A stretch of 64,000 nt of DNA from NCBI RefSeq assembly GCF_910594005.1, contig NC_057815.1, positions 80,027,552-80,091,551 on the forward strand, in the 5' to 3' direction. Both the position numbers and the translations under genes were made by a program. The notes under the pieces were generated by a model. The model saw only the letters and a list, made by a program, of their open reading frames with translations, ran no database searches and was not told the origin of the DNA. Shown one piece after another: positions 1 through 11,441 of this stretch; position 1 is the stretch's first letter; each line of letters begins with the position of its first letter. The DNA is from Cervus elaphus. Taxonomy: Eukaryota > Chordata > Mammalia > Artiodactyla > Cervidae.

Positions 1-467
1 TTAACCACTGGAGCATCAGAGAAGTCCCCCTCTTGTCGTCATTTAAATCTCAACTCCAGAGCTACCTTCTCTGAGAGACCATGCCTGATAATCATAGATA
101 AAGCATTGCTCTTCTTCCCTCTGATTCACCCTAATGCCTCATTTGATCCTCATCATAGCACAGATCAATACCTGAAATTACATGAAGTCACCTTTATGTG
201 TTCCTTTTCATGTTTATTGTTTTCTGTTCCTTAGACCGTAGAGGTTTTGTCTTTCTTGTTTGCTGTGGCCTTCCCAGTATCTGACAACAATAAGTGACGG
301 CTCAATATTTGTCCACCAACTGATTGACTTGGAATTGTGGAAAGGAATAATTGAAATCTGGATTATCCAGGGAAAACTTGTGTAGGATTGCTAAAGTTCT
401 TTTCACTTTTAAGATTGGCTCATTCAAGTTATTCTCAAAATACCTTCAGAATTACATACCAGCCCCT

Positions 468-690
468 TGAGGATCCTTGGTGGGTCAGATAGTAAAAGAA
501 TCTGCCTGCCATGCAGGAGACGCAGGTTCCATACCTGGGCTGGGAAAATCCCCTGGAGGAGGAAATGGCAACTCACTCCAGTGTTCTTGCTTGGAGAATC
601 CCATGGACAGAGGAGACTGGTGGGCTACAGTCCGTGGGGTCGCAAAGAGTCAGATAGGACTCAGCGTCTAACACTTTCACTTTCTCCTTT
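468..690 (+). repeat. Bov-tA-type SINE
   Basis: The tRNA-derived head is followed by the ruminant SINE body, with landmarks AAGAATCTGCCTGCCATGCA, a CCCCTGGAGGAGGAAATGGC segment and the ATGGACAGAGGAG core. It ends in a CACTTTCACTTTC tail. Sense orientation. Chance frames at 467-700 are repeat translation only. Confidence 0.9.
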
Positions 691-2358
691 TAGACTGTAG
701 GAGAGGCACTTCCCAATACTAAAAGACAAAAATAACTGGAAAAAAAAACAACATAACAGAAACAGCCCATTGCTATCAAGAAAAGAATGAGAAGACAAAG
801 ACAGCTTTTTGTGTCATCCAAAATTCTTTCAATACACAGACTTTAAGGTTCTCGGTATTACTGTGGAAGTTAAAAAGAGAACAGAAAGCGGGCAAGATTT
901 CTCATTTGTGTGCTAAGTCCTCCTGCTGTAACAAAGGTCACTGACTTTACACCCCAGTGTTAGATCAGATGCTGAGCTTATTTTTCAAATGATCCTGTTT
1001 TTATGGATGGTGCAGTGCTGTGGATATATGTATATTGAGGGCTTACGCAAGTTCTGTATCTAGACTGGTATTTATCATGAGTAACTACATTAACTCATTT
1101 TATGACCAGAGCTCTCAGGACCTGAAAAACTGTGTTCTAATACTGCCTATGCCTGGGCATCTACCTGTTCTCCTCACAAACTCTGTACCTGGCATTAGCA
1201 AAAGATTTTGGAATTTATGAGCCTCTAATTTTCTATTTATAAAGAGGAGAAAATTATGGAAGGACATGATCTTTCTCTTCATTGGAAGACTTCTATGCTA
1301 TAACATGAGAACTTGAGGTGTCATGGAAGGAGGTCTGAATTGGAAATCAGACCTTAAACACCTAAATTCAACAGACATTTATTTTATTCCTATTGTATAC
1401 CAGATCCTTAGGGTACTAACAGCTGTGATTCTGTAAATTGAAGCAATTTAATTATTATTTAAAGATGAAAGCACTTAATCAGAATAAGAGGGAGTACAGT
1501 ATAAAACAGGAGCTCTGATTTGGCATTGGCTGCCCTGTCTTTTCTTGCTTGTGCATAATTGTAGACGAGTCACCTAACGCTTCTTGAACTTGGTCTGATT
1601 AGGCTTTGGGGGGTAGGATGGGGTAGAATGAGTTGGGAGGGGCAGGCACTGTCATGGGAACAGAGGAAAGTAGAAACAACAGGCTTCCCAAAAGAGCAGA
1701 ACTGGATGGTGGCTTTGATCCCAAGGCAGCCCTAGCAAAGGCCTCAGCTGCTCCCCGTCTTGATGCTCACTTACCTCCATATCTACCCCATTGCTTCCTC
1801 TCCCTCAGCAGCATTCAAATTCTGTGATTCCAAGCAAAGTTTTGTTTAGAAGTGGGTTCTCTGGCTGGGAGAAAAATGGTTTGAACTCTAGCATAAATTC
1901 TGCTGACTCAGACCTCTGGCGCCTCTGACAATATGCCAGCATCCCTTTTCTAGCTGCATCCGGGTGCCAGAGAAGTGGGTGAAGCAGGCTGGGAATAAGA
2001 GAAGCAGAGAGTAGGGAGTGGCTGGGATTGTGCAAAGTGGAAAGTGCATGCCCTGTTTAACAGAAGAGAAGGACCATGGCACCAGCTAATTGTGGCTGTG
2101 CAGGCCTCCACCATGGACAATGCCAAGTAGTCCAGAGTTTTCAAAGCAAGCTGAAAATCCATATTTTTGCATGAAGTTTTCTGATTTTTACATGTTGGCA
2201 AGTGATTTCAAAAGTGTTGTCACCACGGGGTTCAAACAGTATACATCTAATATATATCTAGTTGGTCTACAGACAGCCAATCTGCAGTGATTAGACACTA
2301 GAGTTCAGATAAAGTCATGACATTTCAGCTCTTGTTCTGGATACTAGCTACGTGTATG

Positions 2359-2361
<3 letters not shown>

Positions 2362-2401
<40 letters not shown>
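2362..2401. repeat. (GT)20 microsatellite
   Basis: About twenty uninterrupted GT dinucleotides. Likely length-polymorphic. Confidence 0.97.
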
Positions 2402-2403
<2 letters not shown>

Positions 2404-3261
2404 ACATTCTTGAAATGGAAACTGATTCACTCAGTGTACCTTTTGAGGCCAGAGTTCCTCAGAGAAGTTTGTCACAGAGTTTGGCTACTTTTGGATCAGG
2501 GCCCACTGAGGCTGCCTAAGGCCTACCCTTTCAGCAGGAAACTTGATTGGACCAACTTCCACTTCAGAAGCTGTGGCCATGGTAAACTGTGTACCTGATG
2601 TATCTAATAAAGAATGAAAATTTTCTCCTCCATAAACAAATGTTTAAATAGAATAAACTGTATTAGTTTCTCCTAACAAAATTCTATTTCTTAATAAGAA
2701 AAGGCAATGTTCCATTGCATTTAGGTAGAATTTTGGTGAAATTTTGAGTGGTAACAAGTATAATATATTGGTATCAATAGGCCTTAGAGCAAAGCTCTCA
2801 TTTGTACCAAAATGTTGGCCCCTTCTAATTTTTAGAAACTTCTGTTTACAAAATTGGCAACTTCTTAGAGTTGAAGTCTCTAACCTCTTTAAACCTTCCT
2901 TCCAATCCTTGAATACTCTTTTATGGCATCCACACCATGCTGGCATCACCTGTATTGTGAATATTTCTCTTTACCAGGGAGTGTGCTTCTTTTGGAGGGA
3001 GCCTCTTTTATTCTTGGATAGGCCCAGTAATTAAGTTTTTTCTTACGGCACAGAGTCCAACCCACCATCGGCAACCAGTACAGCATATATTTGCTAGATG
3101 AAATCTGTTCACGAATTATTTCATACACTATTTACTGGGTAGCAGCAAATATGCCAGGCACTCTCCTAGGATTTTGGATAATATCAGTGAACAGAACAAA
3201 TCCAGGTTCTTGAAGAGCTGATGTTCTAGTATGGAAACAGGAGGTGATGGGAGAGATAATT

Positions 3262-3412
3262 CATTGTTGTTCAGTCGCTAAGTATGTCCAACTCTGCAAC
3301 CCCATGGACTGCATGCAGCATGCTGGGCTTCCATATACTTCACCACCTCCCAGAGTTTGCTCAGACTCATGTCTATTGAGTTGGTGATGCCATCCAACCA
3401 TTTCATCCCCTA
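3262..3412 (-). repeat. BovB LINE 3' end, antisense
   Basis: Starts with the GTTCAGTCGCTAAGT signature and continues through the ATTGAGTTGGTGATGCCATC block, which is the reverse complement of the BovB ORF tail. It is truncated after about 150 bases and followed by an A-rich tract at 3415-3431. Confidence 0.85.
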
Positions 3413-3624
3413 AATTAAAAAAAAAAAAAAAGTCACATAAAATGTTACATGGTAATAGATGGAAAAGAAAAAGTAGAGTTGAATGAGGGGGATTGGGAGG
3501 GAAGAGTGAGTTACAATTTTAAATAGACTGCATAGGGAAGGCCTCATTAAACAAAGACTCCCTTTCCACTTCCCAGACCTGCAGAATAATAACAGTAATA
3601 ATAATAGTGTCTGTTGAATCTCAG

Positions 3625-3830
3625 CAGAGATTCTAAGCACTTTCTCTGTATGAATTCGTTAAATCCTCATAACAAGCCTGAGATAGCTACTACTTTTATC
3701 CTCGTTTGCATAGGTGTACACTGAAGCGTAGTCGTTAAATAACTTGGCTAATATTCTGCAACTAGTCAGAAAGGGTGGGTGACTACCCTTGACCTCTGGT
3801 TCCAGGCTTTGGCTCTCAACTGCTCTACAC
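3625..3830 (-). repeat. MIR-like SINE fragment
   Basis: Degenerate MIR core: TTAAATCCTCATAACAAGCC followed by weak matches to the usual (A)GATGAGGAAACTGAGG/AACTTGGCTAA series. Old and diverged. Called by eye only. Confidence 0.55.
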
Positions 3831-3839
3831 AACTGCTTT

Positions 3840-4040
3840 TTTTTTTTTTTAATTTTTTACTGGAGTATAGTTGATTTACAATGTTGTGTTAGTTTCAAGT
3901 ATACACCAAAGTGAATCAGTTATACATAAACATATATCCACTCTTTTTTACATTCTTTCCTTACATAGGCCATTATAGAGCATTAAGTAGAGTTCCTTGT
4001 GGTATACAGTAGGTCCTTATTAGTAATCTATTTTTTTTTT
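3840..4040 (-). repeat. L1 3' end, antisense (copy 1)
   Basis: A poly-T start, then ACTGGAGTATAGTTGATTTA, TATACAGTAGGTCCTTATTA and related blocks typical of the artiodactyl L1 3' UTR in reverse orientation. Confidence 0.85.
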
Positions 4041-4054
4041 TTGCTTCTCTATCC

Positions 4055-4275
4055 TACTGACTTTGATTGCTAGTTCATGAAAAAAATTTTTAATATATAT
4101 ATTTTATTGTAGTTGACTTACAATGTTTCAGGTATACAGCAAGGTGATTCAGTAATACATATACACATATATTATTTCTCAGATTATTTTCCATTATAGG
4201 TTACTACAAGATATTGGCTATAGTTCCCTGTGCTATACAGTATATCTTTGTTGCTTGTGTATCTATTTTCTTTTA
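4055..4275 (-). repeat. L1 3' end, antisense (copy 2)
   Basis: A second L1 3' UTR piece follows the first in the same orientation, with blocks TGTTTCAGGTATACAGCAAG and TTCCCTGTGCTATACAGTAT. It is more diverged than copy 1 and looks like a separate insertion. Confidence 0.75.
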
Positions 4276-5330
4276 AATTAGAAACCTAGCATTTTATTCA
4301 TACTAAGTCAAACAAGGAGAATCAAAATTGTCATAAATTTTTTAGCTAGGCAAAAATTCATGTTTTCTAAAATACATATATTATACATACTATATATATG
4401 TATACAAAAGCTTTTCTACTGCACTTGATAAAGGCTTGAGAAAGAACATCTTAAAAAAAACAGAAGAGATGGAGAAATTGGAAAACATAAACTAAATGAA
4501 ATGGGAGCACTGAATATGAAATAGAAAATGTCAATGTAACTTTGACTGCAGTTCCCAGTTCCCCTCATTGACCACTGCGCTCTCAAGCCTTCTGATCCCA
4601 GGCACGCGCTTTGTCCAGTCTCCTTCATTGTCTGTGATTCCTGGGATGGGATTTAAAGTCTCTGCATCATGCTGAGGTTTGCTGAGAACACTTTAGCTTT
4701 ATCTGATATCTCTGGACAAGGGGAGCACCCGGAGCTTCATGAAACCCCCTTTGGGCACATTCTGACCAACAACCCTTTCATAAGGTCACACTGCTCAAAA
4801 TAAACAAGAAATTTTTTCTCAGTTTTGACATAAAAAGACATCTTTTTTTCAGCAAATGTCACTGTGGTTTCAAAGCCTAAGTGTGATGTGTGAACGAGCC
4901 TATTTGTAAAGTATTTCCTGCTCAGCCATAGGGTGAAATTATGCAAGCCAGTGAGTCCTGAGAACAGCTGCATCAAATTCTTTACACCTGCAAAAGAAAA
5001 ACAGTTTTGAAAATAGTTTTTCATTGTTTTTAATTTGGGGATCGGTTGGCTTTCTGTTGTTTCAAACTCTGAAGGACCCTCCAATTCACTAAACCTTCAG
5101 CTGGAAAGAGAAGTGAGAAATTGGAAAAAAAAAAAAAAAAAGTTTACCAAATCTAAGGTAGAGACTTCACTGGAATTACATTTCCATTAATGCACTTAAC
5201 TTCTGGAACCGGCCTGAGGATTGTCCCTTAACGCAATGACAGAAATCCCAGGCTCCAGCCCTCCACTGAGCCCTAGAATCACGCCCTTGGCATCCTGGTA
5301 GAGTTTCTTTTCGTGGGGGTGGAGGTGGGG

Positions 5331-5416
5331 GTGGGGGTGGGTGGCTGGGGGGTCTCGAAACCTCTAGTGTGAGGTGGGGGTGGGTGGCTGGGGGGTGTCG
5401 AGACCTCTTGTGTGAG
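5331..5416. repeat. 43-bp G-rich tandem duplication
   Basis: Two adjacent 43-bp copies (5331-5373 and 5374-5416) begin GTGGGGGTGGGTGGCTGGGG. They differ at a few positions (for example CTCGAAACC versus GTCGAGACC). The stretch just before (5313-5340) is also GGGGGT-rich. The G runs lie on the + strand at the upstream edge of the CpG island. Confidence 0.9.
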
Positions 5417-5479
5417 GGAAGCGCAGCGCCAAGCTCCCATGACCTGTTGCATCCTCCCCAGCTTTACAAGCGTTGCATT

Positions 5480-6960
5480 TCCTGAAATTGTTGCACTGGA
5501 TCGAAATGCAGGCGACCCCTTCCCCTTGCACCGACCCCCTCCCTAGCCGGGTGAGAGTTGCTGCTGGGGAGGAGTACTGGGATGGGGTGAGGTGGGGTGG
5601 GGTGCGAGCTGCTGGAGAGAAACTAAAGCGATGAGCACAGGACAGGAAAAGTGGGAGGAGGAGGAGCGGGGGGCGGTGGGAGGAGGAGGGGGAGGTCGCA
5701 AGATGAGCGAGGAGGGAAACGTGTCACCAGCTCGGGTCCGGGAGCTCCGCCGCCACCGCGATTGTGGACTCGCGCCGGAGAGGACTTGAGGCTGGACTGG
5801 ACCCCGCCGAGCCGGGAGAGGAGGGAGGAGAGGGAGCTGGGCACCGCGCGGTGGCGAGAGCCATCCAGGTCGCTCATTGCTCGCGGGTGAGAAAACTTTC
5901 TCGGGAAGACAGGAAACTTTTCCCCGGGCGTGCAGAGTCTGGGGCGGAGGCGAGCTTCGGGGGTGCGTTGACTCGAGGTGACTCGGGAGGGGCTGGAGCC
6001 TTAGGCTCAGCAGCGGCTCGGGATTGAGAACACAGTCGCCCGGCACACCGGGCACAATCCGGCGGGGCTCGCGGAGGGGGCTTGGGGAAAGCGTTACATC
6101 TGGGGGCAACCGGGTGGGGGCCCTCGCGTGGTGAAGGGTCCTCGGATCCGACGCTGCAGGCGGGCACAGAGGACGGGGCTCGCGATCACCGTGCGGGGGG
6201 GGGGGGGGGCGGGGGAGGGGAGGAACTTTCCCCGCGTCGTGGCTTAGGATGGGCGAGGGACGCCGCCGATCCTAGGACCCAGGCTATGCCTGGAGATCGA
6301 AAAAGAAAGTTTGCTTGTCGTTCTCTCTGGTTCTCCCCTTTGGCTCCTTTGAGGTGCAAATCTCAAGAGCTGCCCCTGCTCGGGCGCGGGCTATTCGGCG
6401 CCCCGAAACACCCCCATCTTTTCCTACTATTCCCCCTTCTTTTCGGAGAGAGGCTTGGGAGGGGAGGCCAGAGAAGGGAGCCGCTTTGTCCCAAGCGCCG
6501 CTGGAAGTGCGCGCTCCGCAGACTGGGGCGGGCGGGGGAGCAGCCCGCGGAGACCTCGGCCCGGCGGGCGGCTCTCCTCGCCAGCTGCATCCCCTTTCCG
6601 CTACATCTTTCCCGCCCGCCCGCGTTTTGGGGAGGCTTTCCCCTGTGCGCCTACTGTGCGCGCACGCAGAGCTCATTGCGAGCACAGGGGGGCGGTCTGG
6701 AATCTTCACTCCTGCCTCTCGACTCTGGTTCCAGCTTTCTCCCCCTTTTCCGAGGGGCGGCCGCCCAGGATCAGACCAGGTTCTGTACTTGCAACCGTGC
6801 TTCAGGAATCAGCTCTGGGGTGCCTCCCTGGTTGGCAGTAGGGTTTTCCCCTGTTCTACCTAGCCTCCGCCTTGGGTCACATGCCACCGCCTCTTCCCCC
6901 GCGGTGCCGGGAGCCCGCGTTTTGTTGGTCAGCAGTAAGGCGGTGAGTATTTATAGACAC
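5480..6960 (+). promoter_or_regulatory. PRR5L: CpG island, probable PRR5L promoter and first-exon region
   Basis: This is the only long CpG-dense block in the window and contrasts sharply with the CpG-poor surroundings. It carries GC-box-like GGGCGG/GGGGCGG motifs (for example near 6524) and a poly-G run at about 6196-6210. No TATA box is evident. Two good donor sequences could close a non-coding first exon: CGG|GTGAGA at 5887 and GCG|GTGAGT at 6943. PRR5L is transcribed rightward and its coding exons start about 21 kb downstream, so a far-upstream non-coding exon is plausible. Transcription start and exon limits cannot be fixed from sequence. Long open frames in the island (188 codons at 5543-6109, 401 codons at 6082-7287) are a by-product of high GC. 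Confidence 0.65.
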
Positions 6961-8106
6961 CACTGCAGTCCTGCGGTATGCAAGGTTTCAATTACTGCGA
7001 TGCGCCCCACGGGACGGAAGGCTCACGCGAGGTGGCTCAGAGGCACATCTGCTCCGGAGACCCACTTGGAAAAAGTTCCGGGCTGGAACCTCCAGACATT
7101 CCTGCTGGGTAGAGTTCTAGACCTATTGCCCACACGATACGTGCAGATCCAAACGACCCATTGCAAAGGACCAAATTGGTCAAGGACTCCAGATTGTCTC
7201 CGTCTTCCGCGCCCGCCCCCCGCCCTTCCCCACCAAAAGGTGCTTGCTGATCAAACCTCAGAGGTGGCCCTTTTTATTTCCCTTTAGTGATCCTGACCAC
7301 TGTGGGTGCAGTCATGACATATCACTGGCCTGCATGCTGCAAAATGTCATGGAACTGTGCTCTAGTAAATTGCTGGGGCGGGGGTGCTGAGAGGTGTGCT
7401 GGAGGCGCTGTAACTGACAACAGAAACAGCACCTGTATCAGAAGGCGAGATGGCACTTACAGGCACTTACAGGAACTAATTTAGCCACATTTTAAATTTA
7501 GTTTCTTGTGAGTTTCCTAGTAGGACTAAGAAAAGTGCAACGCTCCTCTCTGTGGAACCTGGCTGGTGGGGCTTTTCTGGTTGTATTGAGCCCAAGAATC
7601 TGGCCAAGAGAGCTGTTCAAGTGTTTTTGTAGAATGTAGCAGATAAAGGAAACAATGCTTGGTTAATCCACAAAGTTGTCTTTGGTTTTATTCAACCCCA
7701 ACCATCATCCTTTCAGTATTTCATTGATGATTGTTACAACCAGAACCCTTAGTAGTGTAAAAAAGAAAGGTATTAGAAATAAGATTGTTTGACCTGGTTA
7801 TTGCTCAAGAGCTTAGTTTAAACAAGCTTATTTCTCAATGAGGAGACTTAATTTCTTTCAGATCCAGAGGGTCATGGTTGTGTTTTTATTTCAAATTGGT
7901 GAAATTTCAACAATGGTCTGTGTTTGAACATTTCAAAAATGTTTTTCTTTATTTTATAAAAGGGGAGAGGGACAAACAACTCTTGAAGTCTTATTATATT
8001 AAACTTTGCACTAAGAAACTTTGATATATAATCTGCACCCCAAAAAATGAGATAAGTAGTATCATTTTCACATGACATAGATAAGTCCACTGAGGCTTAG
8101 AGGACT

Positions 8107-8505
8107 TCAGTTCAGTTCAGTTCAGTCGCTCAGTCATGTCTGACTCTTTGCGGCCCCATGAACTGCAGCACGCCAGGCCTCCCTGTCCATCACCAACTCC
8201 CGGAGTCCACCCAAACGCATGTCCATTGAGTTGGTGATGCCATCCAACCATCTCCTCCTCTGTTGTCCCCTTCTTCTCCTGCCCTCAGTCTTTCCCAGCA
8301 TCAGGGTCTTTTCCAATGAGTCAGCTCTTCGCATCAGGTGGCCAAAGTATTGGAGTTTCAGCTTCAACATTAGTCCTTCCAATGAACACCCAGGACTGAT
8401 CTCCTTTAGGATGGACTGGTTGGATCTCCTTGCAGTCCAAGGGACTCTCAAGAGTCTTCTCCAACACCACAGTTCAAAAGCATCTTTGTCCAAAGTCAAG
8501 TAACA
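8107..8505 (-). repeat. BovB LINE 3' end with remnant of the RT ORF tail, antisense
   Basis: The block opens with a triple TTCAG motif. Its reverse complement stays open for 121 codons (8134-8499) and reads like the C-terminal tail of the BovB ORF, with LKLQYFGHLMRRADSLEKTL and WLDGITNSMDM segments. Only the extreme 3' end is present. The catalytic reverse transcriptase domain is missing, so this is a dead 5'-truncated copy. Confidence 0.93.
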
Positions 8506-9867
8506 GGGACTCTTCCCTGCTAGGTCTATTTCTTTTGTTATTATAATTACACATAATGGCCTGCCTCTGAGAATCCTGCCCCTCTGCTTGACTGTTAAGC
8601 TAAAGTGCCTTTATTCAGAACTCTTCCACCTGTAGATGGCAGGAAGGAAGAAATTAACACATCACCCTGTCTGAGGCTTGCTACTCTAGGAGATACTTGC
8701 GAGAGTAAATGGCCTTTTTAGTTTGTTTCCTCACCACCCCCCATCACTGATGAATAAAAGAATCTGGCATCCAGACTTTGACAGGATGGTTATTTTGAGA
8801 CATTAGTCTGCCATCTTGGTCAGGCGACTTTCCAAATAAATTCGTGTTCTTGCCTTAACACCTTGCCTCTTGGATTCACTGACCTCTGTGCAGCAAGCAG
8901 AGTGAGCCTGGACTCAGTAACAGGCACACACACCTTGGAGTGGAGCTGAGAATGGGTTCCAGATCTGTTACTGCAGCCTTGAAGTGCCAGCCATCTCTGA
9001 AGATGTCTTTCCTTTCAGGGCCTCAGTTATTGATAAGATCATTTTATAGTTGATTAACTGGTGGCTTTTCTTTCTTTTAAATATCATAGAGTGGCTCAAT
9101 CACTGGGGAAAAAAATCCTAGTCTTATCTTTAAAAACCATCACACTGGTATTTGAAAATATGATTCTGGGGATCCAGACCTAATGTCATAATCTTCACTT
9201 TGTTTATTAACAATGTACATGCAGTATTTCAAGCATTCATCTGTAGAAAATTGAAATCAATAAGGACTTTGTGGATTTCTTAATGAGTTCTCTATCCTAG
9301 GGAATTTGTAGGTGTCCATGTGAATAGTCTCCTTGGTCATTCTTTTTGTACTGCCATTGTATGCATAGAATACACAGAAACTTGAATTGTAGCCTTTTTC
9401 ATTTTCACCTTTTTTTTTTTGCAGAGGTAGATTGATACAGAATTGATGTGAGAAATATAGAGTGTGAGGCCTTCTGAAAGATCTCTAGTGTGTTGGGTTC
9501 ATCATTTAAAGTTTGTTCCCTAGAGTTGCCTCTGTATATGCAAAATGTAAATTCTTGCTAAAAGCAATGCTTATAGAAAATCATTTGTTAACCATTTATT
9601 ATAAATTAATATTTCAGTGGCTGAGTGTTGGGAATAAAATATTTTGTGGGTTTTGTACAGGCTATGAATTTAATAATTTGGGAACAGAGACAGTGGAACC
9701 CTGATGAGCAGAAGGTACTGTTTTAGAAGGGAAGAGTCCCCTTTGGAGCTAAGTGATGCAAAGCAATGATCGAGCATCAGCAGTGAATTTGAGTTAATTC
9801 ATGATTTGGGCAGGGGCTGGAGATTCAAGGTTTATCTTAAAACTTGTACCGTTAAAGGAGCCAATTT

Positions 9868-10030
9868 ATTTACTGGGCAGTTACTGTGAGCTAGGTACAG
9901 TCATGGTAATGTTATTTGAACCTCTCAACAATCAAACAGGTAGATAGTCTTCCCTATTTTAAGATGTGAAAAACAAAGGCTCAGAGAGGTTAATTATTTT
10001 CCTGATGTCCCACAGCTATTAACTCAAGCC
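9868..10030 (-). repeat. MIR-like SINE fragment
   Basis: The antisense MIR core is visible as AAAGGCTCAGAGAGGTTAAT followed by TCCCACAGCTATTAA. The 5' half is weak. Confidence 0.6.
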
Positions 10031-10598
10031 CCTTGTTCTTTCTAGTATATTCTGATATGTGTCTTTGAAGACCTTCCATGAAAAACCCAGGATCCCAAGA
10101 TCTCAAGAAGGTCCTAGTTGTTCACATGGAAGTTTCTGAATCAGAGCAGTGTGGTAGCATTAACATGAGAGGACAGGGGCTGGGGGAACACTGGAGGAAC
10201 CGAAGGGACAGTCTGGGTAATTCTGAGAGTAGTTATTCCATGGAAGAAGGAGAGAGGCCCAGAAGGTATTGTGACCATAAGAATTACTGGTGCTGGTCTG
10301 GCAAGGGCTGGCTGTCGCACTGGTGGGCAGGACCTGGTGATCAGCCTGCCCAACAGGTTCTGAAACAGGAGAATGGGGGAGGCAGTACTGCCACCTCTCT
10401 TGGCCTGGCTTCTGCTGTGAGGAAGCCTCGTTAGAAGCCCCAGGTTATAGTCAATTTATATTAGGGAGCCCCAGACTTGTTTCCATTTTAATTGGACTTG
10501 TCTTACGTAACAGTCACCCAATCTCTCTCTCTCTTTAAATATTCTTTTCTTATGCTTTGCCAGTTTATGGCCTTTGTAGATCAATCCTTGGATTCCAT

Positions 10599-10635
10599 TT
10601 AGAGGAGAGAGAAAGAGAGAGAGAGAAAAAAAAAA
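10599..10635. repeat. GA-rich simple repeat
   Basis: An AGAGGAGAGAGAAAGAGAG tract runs into an A10 run. A short CT tract lies upstream at about 10521-10535. Confidence 0.85.
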
Positions 10636-11194
10636 TAGTAAAGGTTAGTGATTACCTAAATTGGATTAAGTTCTGTCTAGCAGCCGTTTAAAGAAATACT
10701 GCTTGCTCTTTAATTACTGTCAACTAGGAATTTAAACGGTCTATTAAATTTAAGCTGACTTTTTTTTTTCCCCTCTGATAGTTCCAACTCCTAACATATT
10801 CTGGTGATTTGGGGGCTTTTTAAATATTTTTCATATGTGTGGAAGACATTCTCTGTCTCCTCCCTTTTAAAAATATTCCATTTCTGTAGCAGGATAATAA
10901 ATGACATTATTATAAACTGGCTTCGTTATGAAGCAGAAGCTAGCAGCCCGGTTTAGCTGGCTCTATGCTGATTGGAAAGCAAGTCAGTTAGCTGAGTTCT
11001 TTGTCAGAAATATGAGGACACCTCTGTGAGGTTTTGGGGATGGAGTATGGCTTCCTCATTTTTCTCTAATACAAGGTTAGGCTTAAAATGAAAATCAACC
11101 ACCTTTCCTCTGTGTAAGCTTTCAGTCAAAAATATGAGTATTCTTTATGGAAGCGGGTGGTGTGTATGCTTTGAGGCTGGGTCTAGAGTGAGGT

Positions 11195-11407
11195 GGGCTT
11201 CCCTCGTGGCTCAGCAGTAAAGAATCCGCCTGTAACGCAGGAGCCACAGGAGATGCAGTTTCCATCCCAGGGTTGGGAAGATCCCCTGGAGGAGGAAACG
11301 GCAACTCGCTCCAGTATTCTTGCCTGGAAAATCTCCATGGGCAGAGGAGCCTAGCTGGTTATAGTCCATAGGGTCGCAAAGAACTGGACATGACTGAAGC
11401 GACCGAG
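11195..11407 (+). repeat. Bov-tA-type SINE
   Basis: Full-length sense copy from GGGCTTCCCTCGTGGCTCAG to GACATGACTGAAGCGACCGA. A short GTGAGGTG repeat precedes it and recurs after its tail, compatible with a target-site duplication. Confidence 0.92.
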
Positions 11408-11441
11408 CATGCACACGCATGCGTGCACGCACGCACGCACC
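11408..11441. repeat. Alternating purine-pyrimidine (GCAC)n tail of the SINE
   Basis: A GCATGCACACGCATGCGTGC start, then GCAC repeats. It sits at the 3' end of the preceding SINE, a usual birthplace of microsatellites. Confidence 0.9.

Larger units (their letters stand above)
1..5479. other. Upstream non-coding region, repeat-rich
   Basis: No gene is recognised here. The stretch holds a Bov-tA SINE (468-690), a (GT)20 microsatellite (2362-2401), a weak L2-like piece (about 3115-3240), a BovB 3' end (3262-3412), a MIR-like fragment (3625-3830) and two adjacent antisense L1 tails (3840-4270). The intervals 700-2340 and 2600-3100 are AT-rich unique-looking sequence in which I see nothing. A 115-codon minus-strand frame at 4737-5084 matches no family I know. 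Upstream or far 5' territory of PRR5L is inferred from the position before the CpG island. Confidence 0.6.

Noticed and set aside
4737..5084. 115-codon minus-strand frame upstream of the CpG island
   Set aside because: Reads somewhat protein-like but matches no family I know. Within chance for a 64-kb six-frame scan.
6082..7287. 401-codon open frame in the CpG island (and a 188-codon antisense frame at 5543-6109)
   Set aside because: High GC lowers stop frequency. Codon use and composition look random, several frames are open at once, and no domain is recognisable.
8134..8499. Possible reverse-transcriptase gene
   Set aside because: It is only the C-terminal tail of a 5'-truncated BovB LINE. 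The catalytic region is absent.
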